Source of the DNA: Saprospiraceae bacterium
GTDB taxonomy: Bacteria; Bacteroidota; Bacteroidia; Chitinophagales; Saprospiraceae
Length of the DNA: 41,525 nt
NCBI GenBank assembly: GCA_015490175.1
Contig: WFYJ01000214.1
Coordinates: 1 to 41,525 of the forward strand
Direction of reading: 5' to 3'
Part shown: piece by piece, positions 1 to 8,081 of the stretch
Position numbering within the stretch: the stretch's first letter is position 1
How the letters are laid out: every line of letters begins with the position of its first letter
Notes under the pieces: generated by a model
What the model saw: only the letters and a program-made list of their open reading frames with translations
Databases searched by the model: none
What the model was told of the DNA's origin: nothing
Program-made: the position numbers and the translations under genes

Positions 1-423
1 ATTTGCTTGGTCGTCATTGCTATTCTTTTTGTCCGTTTGCATAGCAAAGGTGGCCCCATTGACCCCCGCGCAAACAGACGCGAATAGCGTATTTTTCTAA
101 TACGTTTTTACACCGACGACCTACGTGAAAACGCGTAGCGTTTTACACTTCCCGTTTTTTTAAAAAACTGATAACCAATATTTTAAAAAACACAACCACC
201 AGTAATGCATTATTCTTGCCTTTTCCGGGCACGAAAAATACTCGCGATTTACAACAAACAAAATTCAAAAAAACGACGCGTTTCGAAAAACACCTGTCCC
301 TCCGTTTTTCCTGGCAGGCAAAAACGGCAGATCAAAATTTTATCTCCATTTTCATTGAAAAAACAAAACGAAAAAAGGCGCACTTTCAAGCCAGACGGGG
401 CGACCACAGGAAGGGGCAGCTCT
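1..423. other. AT-rich intergenic stretch without a gene
   Basis: No convincing coding sequence; the short reading frames here are low complexity. It is clearly richer in A and T than the rest of the window. It holds two hairpins followed by T runs on the plus strand (88-109 and 121-161). A gene running off the left edge on the minus strand could begin near 59, 42 or 17, where open ATG codons exist, but too little is visible to call it. Confidence 0.6.
88..109 (+). terminator. AT-rich hairpin with T run, possible terminator
   Basis: A perfect 6-bp stem (CGTATT / AATACG) with a 5-nt loop is followed directly by five T. A second hairpin at about 121-148 has two competing pairings (CTACG/CGTAG and GTGAAAACGC/GCGTTTT-CAC) and is followed by seven T at 155-161. 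Together they could end a transcript entering from the left. The weak stem keeps confidence low. Confidence 0.35.
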
Positions 424-2274
424 TTACAGTTGCACGAGCGGGCGCACCTGGTCGGAATACAGCTTTTCGATCTGGCGGGCATAGCGATCGGCTATGAGAG
501 GCCGATTGAGCTTCATGCTGACACTGATCTCGCCCGACTCGACGGTCCACTCCTCGGCCAGCAGGTGAAAGCGGCGGACGCGCTCGTGTGACGCCAGTCG
601 CTCGTTGGCCTTTTGCACCTCCTGTCGGTAGCGTTTTTCCACTCGGGGGTTGAGCACCATGAATGCCGGCGCCGTCCAATGGATTCCCTCCATCCGGCAC
701 CACTCCTGCAGCAGCGTGAAATTGGGCACGATGAGCGCACTCACGTACGGCCGCCCCAGGCCAAAGGCCATGCACTGTGCGATGAAAGGCGAGTCGAGCA
801 GGGCCCGCTCGACCACCTCGGGCGCCACGAATTTGCCCGAAGAGGTCTTGAACAGCTCGCTCTTGCGGCCGGTGAGCTGTAAGAAGCGCCCCTCGACCCA
901 TCGGCCCAGATCGCCGGTGTGCAGCCAGCCGTGCGCATCGACGGTGCGGGCTGTCTCTTCGGGCAGGTTGAGGTAGCCGATCATGACGTTCGGCCCGCGC
1001 ACCAACACCTCGAAGGTGCCCGGCGCTTCCGTTTCTTCGAGGCGCACCTCCACGCCCGGTATGGGCATGCCTACCGTACCGAAGCGGTAGCCGCCTTCTT
1101 CGAAGCGGTTGCACGTCACGACGGGCGAGGCTTCGGTCAGGCCGTAGCCTTCGCGCACCTCGATGCGAGCCGCAGAAAAAAGGCGGGCCAGGTCGGGTTG
1201 CAAGGCGGCAGCCCCCACCACGACCCCTTCCACGCGGCCGCCGAGCAGCTTGCGCCAACGCCGATACACCAGCAAGTCGGCCAGGTTGCGCTGCCACCAG
1301 TAGCTCAAAGGCATGCGCCCGCCGCGATAGCGCTTGCCCAGCCGCATGGCCCAACGCATCAGCAGGCGCGCCACGGCGCCCCGACGCGTACTTTCTTCCC
1401 ACAGGTAGTCGTGTGCTTTCTCCAGCAGGCGCGGCACAGCCGTGAAGAAATGAGGTCTTGCCTTCCGGAAATCGTCGGCCAGCGTTTCGCTGCTGCCGTA
1501 ATAAATGGACGCCCCCACCGCCATGTACAGGTAGCAGACCATCCGCTCGAAGATGTGATTGAGCGGCAGAAAGGTCAGCACGCGCTTGTCGCAATTGATC
1601 GGGACGAGCTGCTGTACGGCTTTGAGATTGCTCACGATGTTGCGATGCGACAGCATCACGCCTTTGGGCCGACCCGTGCTGCCCGACGTATAGATGATGG
1701 TCGCCACATCGTCTTCGTGAATGGCGGCTTTGTAGGTCTCGAAGGCCGCCTCGTGATGCTCGACGGGCACGGTGAGCATGTCCTCGAACGAGCGCAAGCC
1801 ATCCACTGCCTCGAGGCTGTACACCTCTTGCAGATGAGGTACGCTGCCCTGCACCTGCTCGAGCCGTCGGTAGCAAGCCTCGTCGTCCACGATGCAGTGA
1901 CGCACGGCGGCATCGTTCAGGATGTGAATCAGGTGGTCGCTGCTGAGTGAAGGATGCACCGGCACGACCACCGCACCTGTTTTCTGGAGCGCGAAATCGA
2001 CGATGTGCCAGCGCGGTGATCCCTTTGCTGCGAGGAGTGCCACGCGTTGCCCCTTGCGGATGCCGCGATCGAGCAGACCGGCCGCATAGTGGTTGACCAG
2101 CTCGATGCACTCGTCCGTGCGCAGCGAAAGCCAACGACCGCCCGAATCGCGGTAGTTGAGGGCCTTGCGATTGGGCCAACGAGCCTGCTGATACGGCAAA
2201 ATCTCAAACAAGCGCCTGAGTTCCATGAAGCGTGCGAATCTGAAGCTTGCCAATCGGTCATGCTCATGGGGCAA
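424..2274 (-). CDS. Long-chain acyl-CoA synthetase (AMP-forming, FadD/FAA1 type)
   Basis: Activates fatty acids to acyl-CoA through an acyl-adenylate; probably cytoplasmic or membrane-associated. Seen: the ANL-superfamily phosphate loop TSGSTGRPKG (residues 196-205), the adenine/substrate motif GYGLTEASP (376-384), the hinge-side TGD (453-455), the eukaryote-like segment KTSSGKFVAPE (476-486) typical of the COG1022 group, and a C-terminal lysine in SMKLNR (about 588) fitting the catalytic Lys. Length of 616 aa is normal for the group. An internal ATG at 2226 (MELRRLF) would remove 16 poorly conserved-looking residues and is an equally good start. It is divergent from the YbaB gene. The chain-length preference cannot be read from sequence. 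Confidence 0.93.
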   Translation of the reverse strand: MPHEHDRLASFRFARFMELRRLFEILPYQQARWPNRKALNYRDSGGRWLSLRTDECIELVNHYAAGLLDRGIRKGQRVALLAAKGSPRWHIVDFALQKTGAVVVPVHPSLSSDHLIHILNDAAVRHCIVDDEACYRRLEQVQGSVPHLQEVYSLEAVDGLRSFEDMLTVPVEHHEAAFETYKAAIHEDDVATIIYTSGSTGRPKGVMLSHRNIVSNLKAVQQLVPINCDKRVLTFLPLNHIFERMVCYLYMAVGASIYYGSSETLADDFRKARPHFFTAVPRLLEKAHDYLWEESTRRGAVARLLMRWAMRLGKRYRGGRMPLSYWWQRNLADLLVYRRWRKLLGGRVEGVVVGAAALQPDLARLFSAARIEVREGYGLTEASPVVTCNRFEEGGYRFGTVGMPIPGVEVRLEETEAPGTFEVLVRGPNVMIGYLNLPEETARTVDAHGWLHTGDLGRWVEGRFLQLTGRKSELFKTSSGKFVAPEVVERALLDSPFIAQCMAFGLGRPYVSALIVPNFTLLQEWCRMEGIHWTAPAFMVLNPRVEKRYRQEVQKANERLASHERVRRFHLLAEEWTVESGEISVSMKLNRPLIADRYARQIEKLYSDQVRPLVQL

Positions 2275-2367
2275 CTCTTCAAATGGACAGGCCCCAAGCT
2301 ATGAAAAATGAAGGGCCTGGCCAATCACTGCAGCTCGCAGGCTGCCGATTTTCCAGGGCCATCGCAC

Positions 2368-2380
2368 TTTGCCGGAAGGC
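2368..2380 (-). repeat. Near copy of the iterated 13-mer (one mismatch)
   Basis: Read on the minus strand this is GCCTTCCGGCAAA, one base off the consensus. It lies five bases before the -7 box of the YbaB gene. Confidence 0.5.
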
Positions 2381-2385
2381 CTCGT

Positions 2386-2393
2386 TACCTTTG
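2386..2393 (+). promoter_or_regulatory. Bacteroidota -7 promoter box for ybaB
   Basis: TACCTTTG matches TAnnTTTG exactly. Transcription would begin near 2400, which excludes the upstream in-frame ATG at 2395 and supports the start at 2416. No TTG at the usual -33 spacing is evident. Confidence 0.6.
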
Positions 2394-2415
2394 CATGCAC
2401 AAAAAATCGAATGCC

Positions 2416-2724
2416 ATGTTTGGAAATCTGTTTGGCGACTTTGAAAAGAAGCAGGAAGAGTTGCGCGAGCGGCTCGATGCCATCCTCGTCGATGCCGAGG
2501 TAGAAGACGGCGCCGTGCGCGTCACGGCCACCGCTGCCGGCGAGCTGCGCGATCTGGTGATCAACCCCGAAAAGTTGGACGTGCAGGACGTGGAAGCACT
2601 GCAAGACCTCGTGCTCGAGGCCGTCAATCGCGCCCTCGACGAGGCGCGCAAGGTGCAGGCCGAAACCTCGCGCGCCCTCATCAAAGACATGTTGCCGCCC
2701 GGCTTCGACAAACTTTTTGGCTAA
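2416..2724 (+). CDS. ybaB: YbaB/EbfC family nucleoid-associated protein
   Basis: A 102-aa DNA-binding protein of the YbaB/EbfC family, which in other bacteria forms a small dimer that binds and organises DNA. Seen: MFGNLFGDFEKKQEEL at the N terminus, the central strand-rich stretch with VEDGAVRVTATAAGELRDL, and the helix LQDLVLEAVNRALDEARKV, all in family order. The reading frame is open back to 2308, but those residues look non-coding and the -7 box at 2386-2393 lies inside that extension, so 2416 is chosen. The usual partners (dnaX, recR) are not adjacent here. The next gene starts 84 bases downstream. Confidence 0.9.
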   Translation: MFGNLFGDFEKKQEELRERLDAILVDAEVEDGAVRVTATAAGELRDLVINPEKLDVQDVEALQDLVLEAVNRALDEARKVQAETSRALIKDMLPPGFDKLFG

Positions 2725-2808
2725 AATGCCCTTGCCGGAAAAATGCACGCCCTGCAAGGGGCGTTCTGGCCCCTGCATCCCCATCCCCCATCACAAACCG
2801 CTTTTGCG

Positions 2809-4062
2809 ATGCTCCGACACGATTCCGCATTCCTCATCCTCTTTTTTGCCTTCAGCCTTTCGGCAAATGCCCAGGTGACCAGCGGCCTCATCGCATGGTA
2901 CCCCTTCGAGGGCGATTCGTGCCAGGCCGTGGACGCGCTGGGCACCCCGACCAACAACGGCTTTCTCAACGGCGACATCAGTTGCGGCTGTGGCGTGGTG
3001 GGCAACGCGATGTACTTCGACGGCGTGGACGACTACGTGGTTTTTCCGGGCACGGCCGTCAACGAGAACTACTTCAACACCACCGACTTCACCATCAGCT
3101 TTTACTTCAAGCCCACCAGCCAGACCAGTCAGGACCAGGTCATCCTCTCCCGACGCGACGGCTGTGGCATAGACCATGCCTTCGCCATACGCTACAATCC
3201 CTTTTCGCGCAACCTGAGCGTGTTGCTCAGTGAAGCCGCCGGCCTCAACGGCACCATTGCCGCCCAGCTTCCCCCCAACCGCTGCTGGTACCACGTGGCG
3301 GTGGTGCGCGTAGGCGCCCGCACGCGCCTCTACATCGACGCGCGCCTCGTGGGCGAGGTCAACGCCCTGCAACGGGTCGACCTGTCGAACGACACCCTCT
3401 TGCTCACGCTGGGTGCCAGCAACTGCACCCTCGAGCGCCCCTTCGAGGGCTTCATTGACGAGTTGCGTCTCTATGGCAAGGCGCTCACCGCCGACCAGAT
3501 CGCCACGCTCTTTTTCCAGCCCGACCAGATCGGCGTGGACCGCTACAGCAGCACGCTGAAAGACACCATCATCTACCTGGGCAATTCGGTGGCCACCTGG
3601 ATCACTCCTACCTGCGCCACCGACTTCGCCTGGCAACCCACCACCGGCGTGGAAGACCCCACTTCGCCCTACACCCTGATCACTCCCGAAGAAACGACGC
3701 TCTACAGCCTCTCCTTCTCCGATGCGTACTGCACGGCTGTGGACAGCCTGCGCATCACCGTCATCGACCCCTCGACGCTCGACTGCACCGAAGTGCTTGT
3801 TCCGGGCGCCTTCACGCCCAATGGCGACGGCCTCAACGACACCTGGGGCCTGAGCAACCCCTTTGTCATAGAACCTCCCTTCTCGCTCGAGATTTACGAC
3901 CGCTGGGGCAGTCGCATCTTTTTCACCGATGACCCCTACCAGCGATGGGACGGCACGTGGCAGGGACAACCCGTCAACCCGGGCATATTGCTCTACCGCG
4001 TACAGTGGCATTGCAAAGGGGAAGAGCGGCTCGCCACCGGATCCCTCACCGTATTGCGCTAA
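2809..4062 (+). CDS. LamG-domain secreted protein with T9SS type B sorting domain
   Basis: A 417-aa exported protein. Seen: signal peptide at 1-21 ending SANAQ; a LamG/concanavalin-A-like beta sandwich (about 27-237) with the GNAMYFDGVDDYV and FEGFIDELRLY signatures; a short PKD/Ig-like stretch (about 240-318); and a C-terminal gliding-motility-associated (CHU_C, type B) domain from about 327 with FTPNGDGLNDTWG and IYDRWGSRIF. In this family the C-terminal domain directs export through T9SS to the cell surface or medium. LamG suggests binding of carbohydrate or another ligand. The ATG at 2809 is chosen because it starts exactly at the signal peptide; an in-frame ATG at 2743 would add 22 non-signal residues. 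One exact copy of the iterated 13-mer lies in the signal-peptide codons. Confidence 0.9.
   Translation: MLRHDSAFLILFFAFSLSANAQVTSGLIAWYPFEGDSCQAVDALGTPTNNGFLNGDISCGCGVVGNAMYFDGVDDYVVFPGTAVNENYFNTTDFTISFYFKPTSQTSQDQVILSRRDGCGIDHAFAIRYNPFSRNLSVLLSEAAGLNGTIAAQLPPNRCWYHVAVVRVGARTRLYIDARLVGEVNALQRVDLSNDTLLLTLGASNCTLERPFEGFIDELRLYGKALTADQIATLFFQPDQIGVDRYSSTLKDTIIYLGNSVATWITPTCATDFAWQPTTGVEDPTSPYTLITPEETTLYSLSFSDAYCTAVDSLRITVIDPSTLDCTEVLVPGAFTPNGDGLNDTWGLSNPFVIEPPFSLEIYDRWGSRIFFTDDPYQRWDGTWQGQPVNPGILLYRVQWHCKGEERLATGSLTVLR
2855..2867 (+). repeat. Iterated 13-mer GCCTTTCGGCAAA, coding copy
   Basis: Exact copy inside the signal peptide codons of the LamG protein, read as S-L-S-A-N. Confidence 0.7.
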
Positions 4063-4488
4063 GGCAGCCCACAGGATCCCCAACATCGTTTTCCTTTCCC
4101 GCCCCCGCTCACTGCTCACGGTGTCCGGCATGAAGAACGTCGCAGCCATTGTCGTTTTACGACAACAAAGTTGTGACAGCGTTTGCCACCCCTGATTTCT
4201 TCCAAAATCGGGCAGACAATTATTTTTCCTCTTTCAATCAGATCGAAACATATCAAACAAAAAAACTATCAAGAACCATATCTCTTCTCCCTTGTGACAT
4301 CTTTTCGCATGGTGGCAAATTTTTTGCCCCGGAAGGGCACTGTGCAATGCAACTGCCCCTCTCGAACCGACAAAAAACTTTCAAACGCTCACCACTGCCT
4401 CCCCCATTGCCCGTGTGTACGCGCGCGGGCAACGTTTTTCGCAGTGAGCCAGCAACATGGGAGCCTTCACCACACAACCATACCAGTC
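4063..4488. other. Intergenic stretch before the histidine kinase
   Basis: This 426-bp gap is AT-rich between about 4190 and 4350. A reading frame stays open from 4183 into the kinase, but its predicted residues are low complexity and Cys/His/Pro-rich with no domain, so I treat it as non-coding. A perfect 7-bp inverted repeat with a 3-nt spacer (TTGTCGT-TTT-ACGACAA, 4149-4165) is the only clear structure. No TAnnTTTG box found. Confidence 0.5.
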
Positions 4489-5301
4489 ATGAAAGGGGAT
4501 TACATCACCACCGCAGGCCTGTTTTCGTCCCCCCCGCAAAAAACGAACACGGACACCGCACTACCGCCTGAACGGGCCGATCAGCTTCGACAACTGGAAG
4601 CAGAAAACAAGGCATTGAAAGCACGTGTCGAACAGCTTTCGCAATTCGCCCGAGCTGCAGCGCACGACCTCAAAGAGCCGTTGCGCATGATTGCTTCCTA
4701 TGCCACCCTGCTCGAACGCACCCTGGGTTCCGGGCTCGATCCCCGCGCGGCCTCCTTTCTCGAACAGATTTCCGGAAGTGCCCAACGCGCATATGCCCTG
4801 CTCGACTCGATGTTGCAATACGCCGCCCTTTCCTACCGCGAGATCGCGCTGAGCGAGGTAGATCTCAATGACGTACTCCAACAGGTGACGGCCAACCTGC
4901 AGTTGCGCATCGGGGAGCGCGGAGCACATATCGAAGCCGACCCCTTGCCGGTCGTCCATGCCAATGCCGAGCTCATGGTGCAGGTGTTCCAGAACCTGTT
5001 GAGCAATGCCATCAAGTTCACACCGCCAGACCGCAAGCCCCATATCCGGATTCGCTGCAGCGAACAGGGCGAGGTTTTCCGGATCGAAGTAGCCGACAAC
5101 GGCATCGGCATTCCTCAAGACCAGCTTGAGCGCATCTTCGAAGCCTTCGAGCGCGGCCACGCAGGCAGGGACTACGAAGGCACGGGCCTGGGCCTGGCCA
5201 TTACCCGGCGCATCCTCGAACGGCTCGGCGGCACGATCGGCGTGCAGTCGGAAGCGGGCAAAGGATCCACTTTCGTCCTCACGCTGCCCAAACATTCGTA
5301 G
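4489..5301 (+). CDS. Soluble sensor histidine kinase (HisKA + HATPase_c only)
   Basis: A 270-aa two-component kinase with no membrane segment and no PAS, GAF or REC domain. Seen: a short coiled coil (about 28-52, ADQLRQLEAENKALKARV), a dimerisation/phosphoacceptor helix with His59 in AAAHDLKEPLR, the N box with Asn173 (NLLSNAIKF), the G1 box DNGIG (203-207) and the G2 box GTGLGLA (231-237). All catalytic motifs are intact. The H box resembles that of kinases with phytochrome-type or PAS inputs, so the sensory part may be a partner protein. The start at 4489 follows from the low-complexity upstream frame; other starts are possible. No response regulator is adjacent; the nearest is at 33301. 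Confidence 0.85.
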   Translation: MKGDYITTAGLFSSPPQKTNTDTALPPERADQLRQLEAENKALKARVEQLSQFARAAAHDLKEPLRMIASYATLLERTLGSGLDPRAASFLEQISGSAQRAYALLDSMLQYAALSYREIALSEVDLNDVLQQVTANLQLRIGERGAHIEADPLPVVHANAELMVQVFQNLLSNAIKFTPPDRKPHIRIRCSEQGEVFRIEVADNGIGIPQDQLERIFEAFERGHAGRDYEGTGLGLAITRRILERLGGTIGVQSEAGKGSTFVLTLPKHS

Positions 5302-5306
5302 GCGTG

Positions 5307-5314
5307 TAGCTTTG
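5307..5314 (+). promoter_or_regulatory. -7 promoter box for the lysoplasmalogenase-like gene
   Basis: TAGCTTTG, an exact TAnnTTTG match, ending 12 bases before the ATG at 5327 and just after the kinase stop. It implies a separate transcript with a very short leader. No matching -33 TTG is obvious. Confidence 0.5.
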
Positions 5315-5326
5315 CCACAAAAAGCA

Positions 5327-6034
5327 ATGCACCATTTTCCTCGCCCGCTGCTGGCCTATGCGGCCATTGCCCTGCTCCACCTCACCGCCATAGCGACCGG
5401 ACTGTCCGGCGCTGCCACCGCCACCAAGCCCCTGCTCATGCTTACCCTGCTGTGGTACTGGCTGCCCGCCGCGGCATCTGCCGGCAAGGCAGGCCGTTGG
5501 GTGACGGCCGCCCTCGTTTTTTCGCTCTGCGGCGATGTCCTGCTCGACATGGCAAAGTACCGACCAGAGCGTCAGAGCTGGTTCCTCGCCGGCCTGGGAG
5601 CCTTCCTGCTGGCGCAGCTTGCGTACGTGGCGGCGTTTCACCTTTTCCCGCCAAGGGGAAAGGGCCTCGTCCAATACCATCCGTGGTGGCTGTTGCCGCT
5701 GTTGGCCTACCTCATCAGCTTTTTCCGGACGCTCTGGCCGGGCATTCCCGAAGCACTGCGCCTGCCCATCGTGCTGTACGGCCTCGCCATCTCGACCATG
5801 GTCGCTTCGGCCATGAACCTGGGTGGGCGATTGCCGGCACCTTGTTATCGGCTGGTGGTGTGGGGCGCCATGAGCTTTCTCCTTTCCGACAGCCTCATCG
5901 GCCTGAGCCGCTTTCGGCCGGAAGCCTGGGGATGGCCCCTGCCTCAACTCTGGATCATGCTCACCTACATCGCCGGGCAGGGCCTCATCGTCGTGGGGCT
6001 GCGCAGCGCCCTGTCGCCCAAACCCACAGCATGA
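5327..6034 (+). CDS. Lysoplasmalogenase-like membrane protein (YhhN/TMEM86 family)
   Basis: A 235-aa polytopic inner-membrane protein with about seven to eight hydrophobic segments. Seen: family-typical pattern KPLLMLTLLWYWL near residues 27-39, GDVLLDMAK after the third segment, MSFLLSDSLIGLSRF, and a final helix with LWIMLTYIAGQGLIVVG. Characterised relatives hydrolyse the vinyl-ether bond of lysoplasmalogens; for bacterial homologues this activity is often only assumed. The ATG at 5327 follows a -7 box and begins the first membrane segment. The acyltransferase gene begins 49 bases after the stop on the same strand, suggesting linked phospholipid remodelling. Confidence 0.85.
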   Translation: MHHFPRPLLAYAAIALLHLTAIATGLSGAATATKPLLMLTLLWYWLPAAASAGKAGRWVTAALVFSLCGDVLLDMAKYRPERQSWFLAGLGAFLLAQLAYVAAFHLFPPRGKGLVQYHPWWLLPLLAYLISFFRTLWPGIPEALRLPIVLYGLAISTMVASAMNLGGRLPAPCYRLVVWGAMSFLLSDSLIGLSRFRPEAWGWPLPQLWIMLTYIAGQGLIVVGLRSALSPKPTA

Positions 6035-6083
6035 CGGCTGCCCGGGCGAGTGTTATCTTGCGGGCAGCTCAAAACCTCATTTT

Positions 6084-6644
6084 ATGCGCAAAAAGATCAG
6101 TGCCTGGCTCTTACGCCTGTTGGGCTGGCGCGTCGAAGGGTTCAATCCTCGCCGGCTCGACAAATACATCATCATCGTCATTCCCCACACTTCCAACTGG
6201 GACTTCCCGCTGGGCCTGCTGGTACGCAATGCCTGGGCGCTCAACGAAGTGAAGTTCCTGGCCAAAGACAGCCTCTTCAAGCCGCCCTTCGGCTGGCTGT
6301 TCCGGTGGCTGGGCGGCTACCCCGTCGATCGCTCGAAGCGACACAACTACGTGGATGCCGTGGCCGACATTTTCGACCGCCACGAGCGTTTCGCCATCAC
6401 CATCGCGCCCGAAGGCACCCGCAGCAAGGTGGACCGCCTGCGCACGGGCTTCTACTACATCGCCCTCAAAGCCGGGGTGCCCATCATCATGGCCCGATTC
6501 GACTACGGCAACCGAACGGTCGCCTTCAGCGAACCTTTCTGGCCCAGCGGTGACAAAGAGGCCGACTTCGCGCATATCCGGGAATTCTACAAAGACGCCA
6601 GAGGCAAAAACCCCGAGCTCGGCATCTGGTACGGCGAGCAATAA
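6084..6644 (+). CDS. PlsC-type lysophospholipid acyltransferase
   Basis: A 186-aa member of the glycerol-3-phosphate/1-acyl-glycerophosphate acyltransferase family. Seen: the catalytic HX4D motif as HTSNWD (His35, Asp40), the phosphate-binding EGTR motif (110-113, in APEGTRSK), a preceding Pro-Val-Asp segment (GGYPVDRSK) equivalent to block II, and a hydrophobic N terminus. It is shorter than PlsC but normal for the minimal bacterial 1-acyl-sn-glycerol-3-phosphate-like group. The acceptor is uncertain: lysophosphatidic acid, another lysolipid or an ornithine-type lipid are possible. A TATCTTG sequence at 6054-6060 is one base short of a -7 box. Confidence 0.88.
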   Translation: MRKKISAWLLRLLGWRVEGFNPRRLDKYIIIVIPHTSNWDFPLGLLVRNAWALNEVKFLAKDSLFKPPFGWLFRWLGGYPVDRSKRHNYVDAVADIFDRHERFAITIAPEGTRSKVDRLRTGFYYIALKAGVPIIMARFDYGNRTVAFSEPFWPSGDKEADFAHIREFYKDARGKNPELGIWYGEQ

Positions 6645-6691
6645 GGCCTCGGCCCCACCAGCCCGCCTGCCCCGCTCGATACCCATTTTTC

Positions 6692-6704
6692 GCCTTTCGG
6701 CAAA
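6692..6704 (+). repeat. Iterated 13-mer, intergenic copy
   Basis: Exact copy in the 150-bp gap before the CxxCH T9SS protein, 31 bases upstream of its -7 box. Confidence 0.75.
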
Positions 6705-6735
6705 ATGGCTGACCGCGCGATGTGCGAAAGGCCAT

Positions 6736-6743
6736 TATCTTTG
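6736..6743 (+). promoter_or_regulatory. -7 promoter box for the CxxCH T9SS protein
   Basis: TATCTTTG, an exact match to TAnnTTTG in its commonest form, 51 bases before the ATG at 6795. Confidence 0.65.
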
Positions 6744-6794
6744 ATGTGGCTACAACAGTTTACCCCATTCACCGCTCCAAAACACACACCGCCG

Positions 6795-7670
6795 ATGAAA
6801 TTCCGCATCCTCTACACGCTCTTTGGCCTTGCCTTTGGCCTGTTTCTGTTCACGGCCAGCTCGGGCGGGCGCGCTTCGGTCGCCGGCGAAGGCAACACCG
6901 GCGCTCCCGGCGACGCCACCAACTCCAATGGCACGCCCAAAACCTGCGTCACCTGCCACAACTCCAGCACCACCATGGCCGTCACACTCGACATCGTGGT
7001 GCTCGACGAATACGACGTCGTGGCCACCAAGTACCTGCCCGGACAGACCTACGAAGTGCGCGTGGTCGTGGAACCCACGATGGGCACTCCCGCCGCCTAC
7101 GGCTTCCAGATGGTCGCGCTGCAAGCGCCCCAGGGTGAGGACGGCCCGGCCCTCAACGACAGTTGGGCCAACCCCTCCGACAACGCCAAAATCGCCCAGG
7201 CAGGCAACGGCCGCAAATACGTGGAGCAGAAAGGCCCCAGCGCCACCAATGAATTCACGGTACAGTGGACGGCACCCCCTGCCGGCAGTGGTACGGTGAC
7301 GTTCTACGCCTGCGGCAACGGCGTCAATGGCAACGGGAGCAACAGTGGCGACGCGGCCGCCTGCGCCGTGCTCGAGCTGCCCGAAGGGGTCGTCAACAGC
7401 CTTGCGGAAGCACAGCGCACCACTCCTCTTCGCCTCTGGCCCAACCCCTTGCGTGGACATGTAATCCGCCTTTCGGCAAACGAAGTCTGGACGGGACCGG
7501 CTCGGGTTCGACTGCACGACATCGACGGGCGGCTCGTATGGGAAAACACACTCGTACTGAACAAGGGAGCCGCCGAAGTGCAAGTGCCCGATCTGACCGC
7601 CGGCGTCTATCTGCTGCACCTGCTACAGAACGATCGGCTGGCCACGGCAAGAATCATCGTGAGCCAATAG
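6795..7670 (+). CDS. T9SS cargo protein with CxxCH motif (choice-of-anchor V-like) and type A sorting domain
   Basis: A 291-aa exported protein. Seen: signal peptide (about 1-22), a Gly/Ala-rich linker, then CVTCH (Cys51, Cys54, His55), the canonical c-type heme attachment motif; a beta-rich Reeler/choice-of-anchor V-like region (about 60-195) with the GQTYEVRV and FTVQWTAPPAGSGTVTFYACGNGVN patterns; and a C-terminal type A sorting domain with LRLWPNPLRGHV, LHDIDGRLVWE and LTAGVYLLHL. Family members are surface or secreted proteins of unknown role; if heme is attached it could move electrons. The ATG at 6795 starts the signal peptide; an in-frame upstream ATG at 6705 lies before the promoter box. 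Confidence 0.85.
   Translation: MKFRILYTLFGLAFGLFLFTASSGGRASVAGEGNTGAPGDATNSNGTPKTCVTCHNSSTTMAVTLDIVVLDEYDVVATKYLPGQTYEVRVVVEPTMGTPAAYGFQMVALQAPQGEDGPALNDSWANPSDNAKIAQAGNGRKYVEQKGPSATNEFTVQWTAPPAGSGTVTFYACGNGVNGNGSNSGDAAACAVLELPEGVVNSLAEAQRTTPLRLWPNPLRGHVIRLSANEVWTGPARVRLHDIDGRLVWENTLVLNKGAAEVQVPDLTAGVYLLHLLQNDRLATARIIVSQ
7468..7480 (+). repeat. Iterated 13-mer, coding copy
   Basis: Exact copy in the linker before the sorting domain, read as R-L-S-A-N, the same codon phase as the copy at 2855. Confidence 0.7.
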
Positions 7671-7691
7671 CAAAAGGCCGGTGCCCGTGCG

Positions 7692-8081
7692 CTATTGCAC
7701 GGTATCAGACTGGAAAAACAAACTGTCGAGGCCCAGCAGGCTGTCGATCCAGGCCGTATCGCGCAGCAGGGGCGCCAGCGGCAGCGAATCTTCAGGAAAA
7801 TCGACGCGCGGGGGCGGCGGCGGCAGTTTGCGCTGGAAGCCGCGCAACAACAGTTGCTCCTGCCGCACCCGCTCGATGATGACCGAGTCGGCGCGGCGGC
7901 TGGCCTCGGCATACACTTCTTCCCAGCAGCGCTCCACCCAACCGGCTTCCCATTGCTGCTTGCGGCGCTCCAGCTCGCGGGCGATGAGTTCTTTTTTGGT
8001 GATCGACGGCTTGCGCGGCCCGCAGGCCGACAGCCACAGTACCGCCGTCATTCCCATCACTATGGCCGGCCATCCTCTCAT
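7692..8081 (-). CDS. Small lipoprotein of unknown function
   Basis: A 129-aa predicted lipoprotein I cannot assign to a family. Seen: a lipobox LSAC with Cys20, a charged helical stretch (about 27-80, KKELIARELERRKQQWEAGW onward), a run of five prolines at 87-91 and an acidic, leucine-rich tail. The start at 8081 overlaps the stop of the preceding lipoprotein gene by four bases (ATGA), so the two are translationally coupled; an open frame further upstream is the antisense shadow of that gene. It is the last gene of the operon that starts with the protease at 12117, which suggests a role with that exported protease. Its end faces the T9SS gene at 7670, 21 bases away. Confidence 0.7.
   Translation of the reverse strand: MRGWPAIVMGMTAVLWLSACGPRKPSITKKELIARELERRKQQWEAGWVERCWEEVYAEASRRADSVIIERVRQEQLLLRGFQRKLPPPPPRVDFPEDSLPLAPLLRDTAWIDSLLGLDSLFFQSDTVQ

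Noticed and set aside
2728-2762. Terminator after ybaB
   Set aside because: A GCCCTTGC/GCAAGGGGC pairing exists, but the loop is long and no T run follows.
4183-4488. N-terminal extension of the histidine kinase
   Set aside because: The residues are low complexity with no domain or signal, and base composition matches intergenic DNA.
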